Source: Streptomyces olivochromogenes
Lineage (GTDB): Bacteria; Actinomycetota; Actinomycetes; Streptomycetales; Streptomycetaceae
Length of the DNA stretch: 64,000 nt
Direction: 5' to 3'
Assembly (NCBI RefSeq): GCF_021538895.1
Contig: NZ_JADDRL010000014.1
Coordinates: 55,273 to 119,272, forward strand
Shown here: positions 33,826 through 41,223 of the stretch, piece after piece
How the letters are laid out: each line of letters opens with the position of its first letter
Position numbering within the stretch: the first letter of the stretch is position 1
The notes under the pieces: generated by a model
Seen by the model: the letters and a program-made list of their open reading frames with translations, nothing else
Told to the model about the DNA's origin: nothing
Database searches by the model: none
Program-made: the position numbers and the translations under genes

Positions 33826-34113
33826 TCACGGCGTCTGCTCACCTCGGAGGTCTTCATTACTGACAGGCTCCGCGTGATCGAACATGTACTCAAGCAACCC
33901 CCTACGGGGTGAGCCACTCTCGAGCTCTTCGACCTCGACGTAGGTGACACCGTCTCGGGTGAACACTCCCGTAACCCGGAAGTCGAAGTCATGCTGCGGG
34001 TAGCCCGGGTAGCGCCGAGCCCAGATGGAGCCGATCCGAGGCAGTGTGGTCACACTGCGCAGTTTGCCATCGGACGCATGTCGTACAGCAGAGGAGTACC
34101 GCAACCACAGCAA
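33826..34113 (-). CDS. Hypothetical protein ending at the tRNA-Ser scar
   Basis: Up to 95 aa; the core PRIGSIWARRYPGYPQHDFDF-like segment and TGVFTRDGVTYVEVEELES look like a small beta-rich domain. The start is uncertain: the frame opens at TTG 34113, and GTG 34053 is an alternative; neither has a good ribosome site. Its stop lies 6 bp from the tRNA-Ser fragment, so the C-terminus may have been set by the recombination. Confidence 0.45.
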   Translation of the reverse strand: MLWLRYSSAVRHASDGKLRSVTTLPRIGSIWARRYPGYPQHDFDFRVTGVFTRDGVTYVEVEELESGSPRRGLLEYMFDHAEPVSNEDLRGEQTP

Positions 34114-34208
34114 CCAGCGGCGACCACTGACGGCGCGTAGCAGCCCGAGAGCGACCGTAATGGCCGAGCATGACCGATCTACATAGAGCTACGGATCAGA
34201 AAGCCACT

Positions 34209-34230
34209 GACATCCACGGCTGACATCAAC
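34209..34230. repeat. Subterminal repeat of element 1, right copy
   Basis: It matches the left copy (24507-24528) at 21 of 22 positions and lies 85 bp before the middle att site. Candidate integrase arm site. Confidence 0.55.
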
Positions 34231-34314
34231 GAGGCCGGACGGGGGCGTACACGAGCGCTCCTGTCCGGCCACAATCGGGCCAGCCCACGCCGCCAACGAC
34301 AGCTTGCTGTCGAA

Positions 34315-34358
34315 CTTGTAAAGCGAAGGTCGTCGGTTCGAATCCGACAGGGGGCTCT
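34315..34358 (+). repeat. att site, copy 2 (junction of elements 1 and 2)
   Basis: An exact 44-bp copy of the tRNA-Thr 3' part, preceded by CGAA rather than the tRNA 5' anticodon stem, so it is not a functional tRNA. A small palindrome (CGACAG-CTTG-CTGTCG, 34297-34312) abuts it. Confidence 0.95.
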
Positions 34359-34376
34359 ACCCACAACCTGGGACAA

Positions 34377-34405
34377 CGCCCTCACGATCCGTGATCGTGA
34401 GGGCG
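34377..34405. terminator. Terminator at the left end of element 2
   Basis: CGCCCTCACGATC and GATCGTGAGGGCG form a perfect 13-bp stem with a 3-nt loop, 30 bp from the int stop. Confidence 0.85.
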
Positions 34406-34428
34406 TTGACGGTAGTTCTTGACGGCAG
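34406..34428. repeat. Arm-type repeats of element 2, left end
   Basis: TTGACGGTAG (34406-34415) and TTGACGGCAG (34419-34428) are spaced by 13 nt. Similar pairs occur near the right end at 41487-41510. Confidence 0.5.
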
Positions 34429-34434
34429 TTCCCT

Positions 34435-35574
34435 CTAACGGCGCCGCCTGAGCAGGCGATCCATGTGTCCCATGGCTTCCCGCCGGTCGCCGTCGCTCAC
34501 GTGCGTGTAGACGTTCATCGTCACCGCGATCTGTGAGTGCCCGAGGATCTCCATCACGGTCCGGGGCGCGACGCCCGCCGCGAAGAGCAGCGAGGCGCAT
34601 CCGTGGCGGGTGTCGTGCAGCCGGACTTTCGGGAGCTCCGCTGACGACGCGATCCGCAGGAACGAGCAGTACAGGTTCCGCGGCTCGATCGGCCGACCGC
34701 TCCGGGTGGTGAAGACGTGGTCGCTGTCGTGCCAGTCCGCGCCGGCGGACTCGCGCCGGTCAGCCTGCCGCAGACGTTGCCATCGGAGCGGTGCGACGCA
34801 CATGGACGGGATCGGGATCACCCGCGCTCGCCGGTTCTTCGTGGTGTCGAGATACAGCTCTTTGCCGCCACGGTTCAGCGTGGTCCGCACCGTGAGGATG
34901 CGCCGGTCAAGGTCGACGTCCTTCCACTGCAATCCCAGGATCTCCCCGCGCCGCAGGCCGAGCGCCACGGCGAGGACGAACGCCGTATACAGCGGGTCGG
35001 TCCGTGCCGCTTCGAGAAACGTCAGGGTCTCGTCCAGCGACCACGGGCGCAGCTCGCGCGGCTCGACCTGGGGAGCGGGGACTAACTGCACCACGTTGCG
35101 GCTGATGAGTTCCTCGCGGCAGGCGGCCGTCAGAGCTGTACGCAGCACACGGTGCGATTCCTTCGCGGTCGCCGCTGATGCCTGCGCGGTGACTTCCGAG
35201 AGCATCCGCCGGACGTTCGCCGTGGTGAGCGATTCCAGCCGTCGGCTACCCAGCAGCGGTACGAGGTACAGCCGGACGTGCATCTCGTACTTCACGTACG
35301 TCGTGCGTTTCCGGTTGGGCCAGATGTGCTCTTCCAGCCAGTACGGCAACCACTCGGAGAGCTTCGCCGAACGAGTGGGCGTCGGGATTCCCTGACGGTC
35401 GCGGCGAACGAGTTCCTGACGCTTCTCGTCGCACTCCTCCCAGGTGGCGCCGTAGACGGTCTTCCGCTTGCGGGTGCCGTCAGGCTGCGGGACGTAGACG
35501 CGGCCCTCAAAGCGTCCATCCGTGCGCTGCCAGATGCTGCCGGCGCCGTTCGGATTCCTCTTGCGGGATGCCAT
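34435..35574 (-). CDS. int: Tyrosine recombinase (integrase) of element 2
   Basis: The 379-aa recombinase has the same three-domain layout as the first integrase: AP2-like arm domain (NPNGAGSIWQRTDGR), core-binding domain, and catalytic residues in GLRRGE, HDTRHG, LGHSQIA and MNVYTHV. Start ATG 35574 overlaps the xis stop (ATGA). The two integrases share the att site but differ throughout, so the elements are related yet distinct rather than a recent duplication. A 639-aa open frame that extends upstream is not the gene because it runs through xis in another frame. Confidence 0.95.
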   Translation of the reverse strand: MASRKRNPNGAGSIWQRTDGRFEGRVYVPQPDGTRKRKTVYGATWEECDEKRQELVRRDRQGIPTPTRSAKLSEWLPYWLEEHIWPNRKRTTYVKYEMHVRLYLVPLLGSRRLESLTTANVRRMLSEVTAQASAATAKESHRVLRTALTAACREELISRNVVQLVPAPQVEPRELRPWSLDETLTFLEAARTDPLYTAFVLAVALGLRRGEILGLQWKDVDLDRRILTVRTTLNRGGKELYLDTTKNRRARVIPIPSMCVAPLRWQRLRQADRRESAGADWHDSDHVFTTRSGRPIEPRNLYCSFLRIASSAELPKVRLHDTRHGCASLLFAAGVAPRTVMEILGHSQIAVTMNVYTHVSDGDRREAMGHMDRLLRRRR

Positions 35575-35771
35575 CAGGCAGCTTCCTCCATTCGATCGCG
35601 CATGTACGCGCGGACGGAATCGACCGGGATGCGGCGGGATCGGCCGACCGTGAAACTCGGGAGTTCCTTTGAGCGAATGAGGTCGTAGAACTTGCTGCGG
35701 CTCAGACGCAGTGCCGTCATGACCTCGGAAACCATGAATGCTTCGGGGGTTTCGGGAACGGCCGTGGGCAC
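35574..35771 (-). CDS. xis: Excisionase of element 2
   Basis: The 65-aa helix-turn-helix protein reads MVSEVMTALRLSRSKFYDLI then a wing with GRSRRIPVDSVRAYM, closely parallel to the xis of element 1. I chose the GTG at 35771 because GGAGG lies 6 nt upstream; a longer frame to 35894 runs through the repeat array and is unlikely. Coupled to int. Confidence 0.85.
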   Translation of the reverse strand: MPTAVPETPEAFMVSEVMTALRLSRSKFYDLIRSKELPSFTVGRSRRIPVDSVRAYMRDRMEEAA

Positions 35772-35817
35772 GTCGAACCTCCGTGAAGGGGTGAGGGTGA
35801 GTTGGCGCCACATTGCT

Positions 35818-35981
35818 GTGGGTCGCGGCCCATCGCGGCCCAAGCCTGTGACCTGTGGTGTTGCGGCGTCCTTGTGCAGCCCATCGCGGCCCACTGCGTT
35901 CAGGGGCGGGCCGCGATGGGCCGCGATGAGGTTTGGAGAAACTGCAGGTCAGGAGTGGTGGGTCGCGATGGGCCGCGACCC
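35818..35981. repeat. Palindromic repeat array upstream of xis-int
   Basis: The 22-bp palindrome-like unit with arms GGGTCGCG/CGCGACCC around ATGGGC at 35960-35981 recurs inverted with one change at 35820-35841. Partial copies (CCCATCGCGGCCCA and GGGCCGCGATGGGCC) lie at 35879-35894 and 35908-35928. The array is where a rep gene or origin sits in complete AICEs. Confidence 0.7.
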
Positions 35982-36057
35982 GGCGGAATGTGGGCTCAAC
36001 CGGTGAGGGTGATGCCGTGGTAGGTGGCGACCCGCTCGCCCGAGGCGGCTCGGGGTC

Positions 36058-36354
36058 GAACCCGATGCCGCCGAGCGCGATGTTCACCGCCGTACGGGAG
36101 ACGGCCCGCTTGGCCGCGACCGGTTCGGGCTGCACGGGGTTGATGGCATAGCCGGTGACGACCCGCCCGTCGGGCAGGACCACGCTCGCCACCGCCGGGA
36201 CGCTGCCCGGCTGGACGGGGACGAGCGGCGTGGCGACGGGCACGACGGGAGTGAGGGGGGTGGGTTGATGGACTTCCACGGCCCGCTCGGCGGCGCGCTG
36301 GAGGTGCTTCTGTCTGCCCTGACGGCCATCTGCACGGGTGCAGCCTGTCGTCAC
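36058..36354 (-). pseudogene. Remnant of a small AICE transfer-type gene
   Basis: The frame encodes about 99 residues with a Pro/Val-rich segment (TPLTPVVPVATPLVPV), then LPDGRVVTGYAINPVQPE and RTAVNIALGGIGF, where the hydrophobic helix expected next breaks off. This resembles small membrane proteins of Streptomyces elements (possibly the DUF6251 type, from memory). No start codon with a ribosome site is visible. It appears truncated at the end near the repeat array. Confidence 0.45.
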
Positions 36355-36494
36355 CGTTCCGTCACAAGTAGTCGCCGCACGGAACCCTGCCGCTCTCCCG
36401 CCCTATCTGCACTCACGCACCACGACCACGCGTACCGCGGGGCAACAACCGACGACCGAAACCCGCGGACGAGACGACTCAGGGGGACGACAGC

Positions 36495-37064
36495 ATGCGT
36501 CACAGCAACGGCATTCGCAGGGCGGCTCTGGCGACGACGGCGGTCACGGCCGTCGCGGCGGCGGTGACCGGCATCCTGCCCGGCACCGCCATGGCAGCGA
36601 GCGCCACCACCTCCACCCCGCCGCCCGCCTGCCCGGCCTCCGCCCTCCAGGTCAGCGCCTGGCAGGCCGTCCACCGGCCCGTCGGGACCGGGACCGGGGC
36701 GGCGGTCGTGCAGTTCACCAACGTCTCCCGGAGGACGTGCGTCCTGAAGGGCCATCCGACGGTCGCGGGCGCCGGCAACGGCTCCCCCGCCCACAACACC
36801 CCGCTCAAGGTCACCCCCACCGGCAGGGCGGCCACCGTGACGGTCCGGCCGCACGGCAAGGCGTGGGTGAAGCTGACCTTCGTCCAGGTCCAGGGGGAGG
36901 CCGACGGCTACTGCGTGTCGGGCAAGGACCCGGTGACGTATCCGACGATGGTCATCGGGCTGCCGCACTCCGGGAAGCACCAGGTCGCCCTGAACGACGG
37001 ATGGTGGGCCGAGTGCGACAACAAGGTGACCGTCACCCCGGTCTCGGCGGTCAAGCCTTCCTGA
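36495..37064 (+). CDS. Secreted DUF4232 protein
   Basis: The 189-aa protein has a signal peptide (basic MRHSNGIRR, hydrophobic core, cleavage after AMA near residue 34). A DUF4232 beta-sandwich follows, beginning PACPASALQVSAW and including AAVVQFTNVSRRTCVLKGHP and CVSGKDPVTYP. Four cysteines in the mature part can form two disulfides. These are common exported Streptomyces proteins of unknown role. The ATG at 36495 follows GGGGGA. Confidence 0.8.
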   Translation: MRHSNGIRRAALATTAVTAVAAAVTGILPGTAMAASATTSTPPPACPASALQVSAWQAVHRPVGTGTGAAVVQFTNVSRRTCVLKGHPTVAGAGNGSPAHNTPLKVTPTGRAATVTVRPHGKAWVKLTFVQVQGEADGYCVSGKDPVTYPTMVIGLPHSGKHQVALNDGWWAECDNKVTVTPVSAVKPS

Positions 37065-37135
37065 CCCCACCGTCCCCACAAATCGAGCAGCCTGCACGAC
37101 GATCGCAACGCTCTGACCTACCCGTTTACGAGGCA

Positions 37136-37196
37136 CTGCACATAAGTGCAGGTCAGCGACTCAGCGCACCTTCGGCGCGTTGAGTCGCTGACCTGC
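37136..37196. repeat. Overlapping palindrome and long hairpin
   Basis: CTGCAC-ATAA-GTGCAG (37136-37151) overlaps a hairpin with a 16-bp perfect stem (GCAGGTCAGCGACTCA and complement, 37148-37196). The second arm is followed directly by the repeat group at 37202-37269. Confidence 0.7.
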
Positions 37197-37201
37197 GGTG
37201 A

Positions 37202-37269
37202 TCAAACTCCGATGACACAAACTCGCGTCCGTCAAAGTCCGATGGCAAACGGTCAAGATCCAGTGGCAC
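37202..37269. repeat. Three related 17-bp repeats (possible transposon end)
   Basis: TCAAACTCCGATGACAC (37202), TCAAAGTCCGATGGCAA (37232) and TCAAGATCCAGTGGCAC (37253) are imperfect direct repeats. Multiple repeats beside a hairpin resemble ends of Mu/Tn5053/Tn7-type transposons. No transposase gene is present. Confidence 0.5.
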
Positions 37270-37347
37270 GAGACAGTGAGACCCAGGACCCAGTCAGGCC
37301 CGCGCGTCGGGTTGCCTCAAAATTCGAACACGCGCTCTAATTTGGTC

Positions 37348-37566
37348 ATGCGTCGAGTAGACCACCTGACCGACACCCAGGAGCGCATCCTGGCTTACAT
37401 CCGCCGATCCATCGCCGAGACCGGCGAAGCGCCGACGGCCGCGGAGATCGGCGCGGCCGTCGGTATGCGCAGCCGGGCTTCCGTGCACTACCAGCTCGGC
37501 GAACTCGAAGCGAAGGCGGCGATCATTCGGGAGCCCGGCCGGCATCGTGGGATCCGCCTCGCGTGA
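37348..37566 (+). CDS. LexA-type DNA-binding domain protein
   Basis: The 72-aa protein consists of only the LexA N-terminal winged helix: LTDTQERILAYIRRSIAETG, APTAAEIGAAVGMRSRASVH and YQLGELEAKAAIIREPG. There is no Ser-Lys autoprotease domain, so it cannot act as a RecA-cleavable SOS switch by itself. Start ATG at 37348 with a poor ribosome site. The stop overlaps the next start (GTGA). Confidence 0.82.
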   Translation: MRRVDHLTDTQERILAYIRRSIAETGEAPTAAEIGAAVGMRSRASVHYQLGELEAKAAIIREPGRHRGIRLA

Positions 37567-37763
37567 GGGACCCGCAGCGCTACCACTTGAGTCTGACCTG
37601 CGGCGGCCGGCCGATGATGCATGGCTGGTGGGGCAACGAGGCGACCGCCCGGCGCAAGTGGGCGTCATGGATCGGCGAGCGAGGCGGCATGCCCGGTGCG
37701 CGCATTACCCTCACGGATGAGGAGTCCGGCGCGGCGTTGGCCAACTGGTCCGACGAGTCGTAG
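37563..37763 (+). CDS. Small hypothetical protein coupled to the LexA-like gene
   Basis: The 66-aa protein starts MRDPQRYHLSLTCGGRPMMHGWWG and is rich in Trp, Arg and Gly (ARRKWASWIGERGG). The GTG start overlaps the upstream stop by 4 bp. No family name comes to mind; such pairs occur in Streptomyces mobile elements. Confidence 0.65.
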   Translation: MRDPQRYHLSLTCGGRPMMHGWWGNEATARRKWASWIGERGGMPGARITLTDEESGAALANWSDES

Positions 37764-38046
37764 CCCGCCTGCCGGTCTGGCATCGATCTTGGGGTACCCG
37801 CCCCCACCGCTGGCGGACCGTGCCCCCTGGCGGCCCGAGGTGGAGGCCGATCATCGGAGGGCGGCGCGTGGCTGCGGGTCCGGTCACGTCGTGGTGTTGC
37901 AGGCGGCGTCCACACATCGCCGCGGTGCTGCGCCAAGTCCTTACTGACTTCGGCGTATTAGGGTCCGTCCGGTCTGTCGAGAGCGAGGCCCGTCCCGGCG
38001 AGGAATCCAGCAATTCTCCGCGACGTGCACCAAGTCCAGCAGCACT

Positions 38047-38655
38047 TCAGGCCGCGTCCACAACGGGGACCGTCTGATCGATCAGGGCTACGGCGACCGG
38101 GCGCGCGTAGTCGAAAGACTCGGTGCTGTCGATCGAGGTGGCCAGTGCGGTAGCCCCTTCGAAAAGCACGAAGAGCTGGTGGCCCAGCGCCTCGGGGTCG
38201 TCGGCCCCTGCCTCGCGGGCGGCGTCGATGATCGTGTCCAGGACGGCGTGCTTGTGGGCGTGGATCACCGGGTGGGCCGGGTGGGCGGACCCGGCGAGTT
38301 CGACGGCGGCATTGTGGAACGGGCAGCCGCGGAAGATCGCGTCGGCAGGAGGCCGGTCGAACAGCGCGAGCAGCCGGTCACGCGGTGGCAGATCCAGACA
38401 CTGTAGGGGGCGCTCGCTGGGGACGGCGTCCTCGTCCATCCGCTCCAGGTAGGCGGCGACCAGTTCGTCTTTGCTGCCGAACAGTTTGTAGAGCGTCCGC
38501 TTCGATACGCCCGCGACTTCGGCGAGCTCGTCAATGCCGGTGGCCTGGATGCCGCGCCGGTAGAACAGGGCGGCCGCTGTCGCGAGGATCCGCTCCCGCG
38601 GGCTCACCTGGGCGGCCGCGGAGACGTCGGTCTGTGATCGTCCTTGCGCATTCAC
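38047..38655 (-). CDS. TetR-family repressor
   Basis: The 202-aa protein has an N-terminal TetR helix-turn-helix (ILATAAALFYRRGIQATGID, VAGVSKRTLYKLFGSKDELV, about 22-66) and a C-terminal ligand-binding domain (about 80-200, with FRGCPFHNAAVEL). The C-terminal half resembles the TetR_C branch found beside detoxification genes. It is divergent from the hydrolase operon; the 154-bp gap carries two copies of an operator-like repeat, so it probably represses that operon and itself. Confidence 0.87.
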   Translation of the reverse strand: MNAQGRSQTDVSAAAQVSPRERILATAAALFYRRGIQATGIDELAEVAGVSKRTLYKLFGSKDELVAAYLERMDEDAVPSERPLQCLDLPPRDRLLALFDRPPADAIFRGCPFHNAAVELAGSAHPAHPVIHAHKHAVLDTIIDAAREAGADDPEALGHQLFVLFEGATALATSIDSTESFDYARPVAVALIDQTVPVVDAA

Positions 38656-38731
38656 TCGTACAGGATACTGCTCGTTCTACTTTTTCGATCTCCGGCCATG
38701 AGGGTTGTGACTCACGCCACGTTCACAGATG

Positions 38732-38784
38732 GGGTACCGATCTGTTTCCTGTGATGCTAACCTCCTGGGTACCGATCGGTTTCC
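38732..38784. promoter_or_regulatory. Operator-like direct repeats between tetR and the hydrolase operon
   Basis: GGGTACCGATCTGTTTCC (38732-38749) and GGGTACCGATCGGTTTCC (38767-38784) differ at one position and are spaced 35 bp start to start. Each holds the palindromic core ACCGATC(G/T)GT. Likely TetR binding sites. Confidence 0.7.
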
Positions 38785-38809
38785 AATCGTACGCAAGACG
38801 GGAATCAGC

Positions 38810-39670
38810 ATGTCGCAGTATTCGCATGTCACCGCACCCACGCAATATGTGGCCGCGGGCGGAATTCGCTTCGCTTATCGCAGCTTTGGTCCGGAGAGCG
38901 GCACACCCCTGATTTTCCTGCAGCATTTCCGTGGGGGAATGGATCACTGGGATCCGCTGGTCACCGACGGCCTGGCCGCGAACCGGCCGGTCATCCTCTT
39001 CGACAACGCGGGTGTGGCCGGTTCCAGCGGCGAGACACCGGACACTCTGGAGGCGCTCGCCGACCATGCCGCCGAGTTCGTTCGCGCGCTCGGTCTGCCT
39101 CTGGTCGACGTCCTCGGGTTGTCGATCGGCGGCGGCGTCGCCCAGGCTCTGGCACTCCGCCACCCCGCTCTGGTCCGCAGGCTCGTCATCGTCGGAGCCA
39201 AGCCGCGCGCGGGTGAGGACGAGGGGACCCACCCCGACATCATCGAGGTCGCCACCCGGCACGAGGTGCCGACCCTGGAGGACTTCCTCTACCTGTTCTT
39301 CGGGCCCTCACCGGCCGGTCAGGCAGCGGGCAGGGCGTTCTGGGAACGCCGACACCAGCGGGTCGTCGACGTCGACCCGCCCACCTCGCAGCAGACGATG
39401 AAGGCCCAGCTCGCCGCCATCGTGGAGTGGAACCAGCAGCGCGGTGAGCGGTACGCCGAGCTCGGACGGATCACCCAGCCGGCCCTCGTGGTGAACGGAA
39501 GTCGCGACATCATGGCGCCCACGGTCAATTCCTACATCATGGCGCAGCATCTTCCGAACGCCGAACTGATCGTCTATCCCGACTCCGGACACGGCTCCCT
39601 TTTCCAGTATCCCGAGCTCTTCGTGCACCACGTCGATCGCTTCCTCGGCACCGACGTCGCATTCACCTGA
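38810..39670 (+). CDS. Alpha/beta hydrolase
   Basis: The 286-aa enzyme has the alpha/beta-hydrolase fold. The nucleophile elbow is GLSIGGG (Ser near residue 104), the oxyanion region LQHFRGGMDHW, the acid NGSRDIM and the His in DSGHGS. The sequence is closest to haloperoxidase/lactonase-like esterases; FDNAGVAGSSG is typical. Substrate unknown. First gene of a three-gene cassette under TetR control. The ATG at 38810 has GGGAATC upstream. Confidence 0.87.
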   Translation: MSQYSHVTAPTQYVAAGGIRFAYRSFGPESGTPLIFLQHFRGGMDHWDPLVTDGLAANRPVILFDNAGVAGSSGETPDTLEALADHAAEFVRALGLPLVDVLGLSIGGGVAQALALRHPALVRRLVIVGAKPRAGEDEGTHPDIIEVATRHEVPTLEDFLYLFFGPSPAGQAAGRAFWERRHQRVVDVDPPTSQQTMKAQLAAIVEWNQQRGERYAELGRITQPALVVNGSRDIMAPTVNSYIMAQHLPNAELIVYPDSGHGSLFQYPELFVHHVDRFLGTDVAFT

Positions 39671-39681
39671 AAGGACCGGAC

Positions 39682-40416
39682 ATGAATGACCTACTGAATT
39701 CCGTGCTGGACGCGCACGGCGGCCTCGACCGCTGGTCGAGCGTCAGGACGCTCACCGCCCGGCTCACGATCGACGGTCCGTTCTGGGAGATGCGCGGCTT
39801 CAAGGACGCGTTCCTCAAGGAGACCCTGGAGATCGACCTCCACCGGCAGCATGCCGTCTTCACCCCGTGGCTCGAACCCGGGCAGAGCCTCATCTACACC
39901 CCCGACCGGGTCGTGCTGCGGACAGCCGACGGCGGAACGGTCGCCGACCTGTCCGAGCCACGCCCCTCATACGCCGGCTACGACCCGTACTCGCCCTGGA
40001 CCGCACTGCAGGTCGGCTACTTCCTCGGGTACGCAATGTGGAACTACCTCACCACCCCGTACCTGTTCACCCTGCCTGGTGTGCGCACCCGTGAGATCGA
40101 GCCCTGCGAGGAGGACGGCGCCACCTGGCGCCGCCTGCACGTCACGTTCCCGGACACCATCGCCACCCACACCCGCGAGCAGGTCTTCCACTTCAGCGAG
40201 GACAGCCTGCTGCGCCGCCTCGACTACAACGTCGACGTCAACGCCGGCGTCCCGGTCGCCCACTACACCGACGAGTACCGGACCTTCGGCGGCCTGGCCT
40301 TCCCGACCCGACGCCTCGTCCACCCCCGCAACGTCGACGGCACGCCCAACCGCGGCCTTCCCGGTCCCGGGGGCAGCGCGATCGCCATCGACATCCACGA
40401 CATCACGATCAGCTAG
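39682..40416 (+). CDS. Hypothetical protein of the hydrolase cassette
   Basis: The 244-aa soluble protein starts MNDLLNSVLDAHGGLDRW and is beta-rich with conserved-looking stretches (FHFSEDSLLRRLDYNVDV, YRTFGGLAFPTRRLVHP). The alternation of strands and the start resemble LolA/LppX-type lipid-binding folds, but there is no signal peptide. Good ribosome site (AAAGGACC). It lies 11 bp after the hydrolase and 15 bp before the MBL gene, so the three are one transcript. Confidence 0.75.
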   Translation: MNDLLNSVLDAHGGLDRWSSVRTLTARLTIDGPFWEMRGFKDAFLKETLEIDLHRQHAVFTPWLEPGQSLIYTPDRVVLRTADGGTVADLSEPRPSYAGYDPYSPWTALQVGYFLGYAMWNYLTTPYLFTLPGVRTREIEPCEEDGATWRRLHVTFPDTIATHTREQVFHFSEDSLLRRLDYNVDVNAGVPVAHYTDEYRTFGGLAFPTRRLVHPRNVDGTPNRGLPGPGGSAIAIDIHDITIS

Positions 40417-40431
40417 GGGAACGGACCACTC

Positions 40432-41223
40432 ATGCTCGGCACCATCACGACCACCAAGACCGACGCGGTCACCGTCCACACCTACACCGCCCCCGAGAGC
40501 GGGTGGCGCGCGTCGAGCCATCTGATAGAGCTGCCCGGCCAGCTCGTCCTCGTCGACACCCCGCTGCTCCCCGCGCTCACCGGCGAACTCCTCGCCTACG
40601 CCGCGGACCTGGGCAAGCCGATCGCCCGGCTCTACGTGAGCCACGCCCACCCCGACCACTACGCCGGCATCTCCCTCATCAACGCCCCCGCCTACGCCCT
40701 GGCACCGGTGCGCCAGACCGTCAACGAGTTCGGCGCAGCGCATTTGCAGGGTGCGTACCTGATGACCGGTCACCCGGACATCGAGACGTCCTCTCCTCAC
40801 ATCGGCTTCGCGGTCGAGGCAGGAGAGGAGATCATCGACGGGGTTCGCTTCAGCTTCGAGCCCGTGAGCCACGCCGAGGCCGGTGACCAGCTCACGATCG
40901 GCCTCCCCGACGACGCGATCCTGATCGCCCAGGACGTGGTCTTCAACGGGGTTCACGCCTTCCTCGGTGAGAAGAAATTCGACGCCTGGATCGAGGCCCT
41001 CGACGCACTCGAGGCCCGTCCGTACGAGGTCGTCCTACCCGGCCACGGACTCCCCGGTGACCGCGGCCTCTACGCGGCCACCCGCGCCTACCTCACCGTG
41101 GCCCGCGACGCCGTGGGCGCCGCCGACGGTCCCGCCGATCTCAACCGCCGCCTGATCAGCGCGTATCCCAACCACACCGGCACTGCCATGCAGCCTGTGC
41201 AGAACTACTTCCTGTTCGCCTAG
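40432..41223 (+). CDS. MBL-fold metallo-hydrolase
   Basis: The 263-aa protein has the metal-binding motif HxHxDH as SHAHPDHYAG (about residues 74-83), further ligands in SHAEAG and the Asp of IAQDVVFNG, and the final His in VVLPGHGLPGD. Such enzymes include lactonases, glyoxalase II and sulfatases. The pairing with an alpha/beta hydrolase suggests stepwise hydrolysis of an ester or lactone. Last gene of the cassette. Confidence 0.87.
   Translation: MLGTITTTKTDAVTVHTYTAPESGWRASSHLIELPGQLVLVDTPLLPALTGELLAYAADLGKPIARLYVSHAHPDHYAGISLINAPAYALAPVRQTVNEFGAAHLQGAYLMTGHPDIETSSPHIGFAVEAGEEIIDGVRFSFEPVSHAEAGDQLTIGLPDDAILIAQDVVFNGVHAFLGEKKFDAWIEALDALEARPYEVVLPGHGLPGDRGLYAATRAYLTVARDAVGAADGPADLNRRLISAYPNHTGTAMQPVQNYFLFA

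Larger units (their letters stand above)
24414..34358. mobile_element. Element 1: AICE (actinomycete integrative and conjugative element, pSAM2 type)
   Basis: The element is bounded by 44-bp direct repeats of the tRNA-Thr 3' part. It carries the full AICE set on the minus strand (int, xis, repSA-like, transfer genes, FtsK/TraB ATPase), opposite a GntR (KorSA-like) repressor and a DUF218 gene. It is about 9.9 kb, within the AICE size range. The right 1.5 kb holds a tRNA-Ser fragment and small genes. All core genes appear intact, so the element may be active. Confidence 0.9.

Noticed and set aside
34315..34358. Second and third tRNA-Thr genes at the att copies
   Set aside because: Both copies lack the 5' acceptor, D arm and 5' anticodon strand, so they are att sites only.
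34435..36354. A 639-residue integrase with a long N-terminal extension
   Set aside because: The extension runs through xis and the palindrome array in another frame; the ATG at 35574 overlapping the xis stop is the real start.
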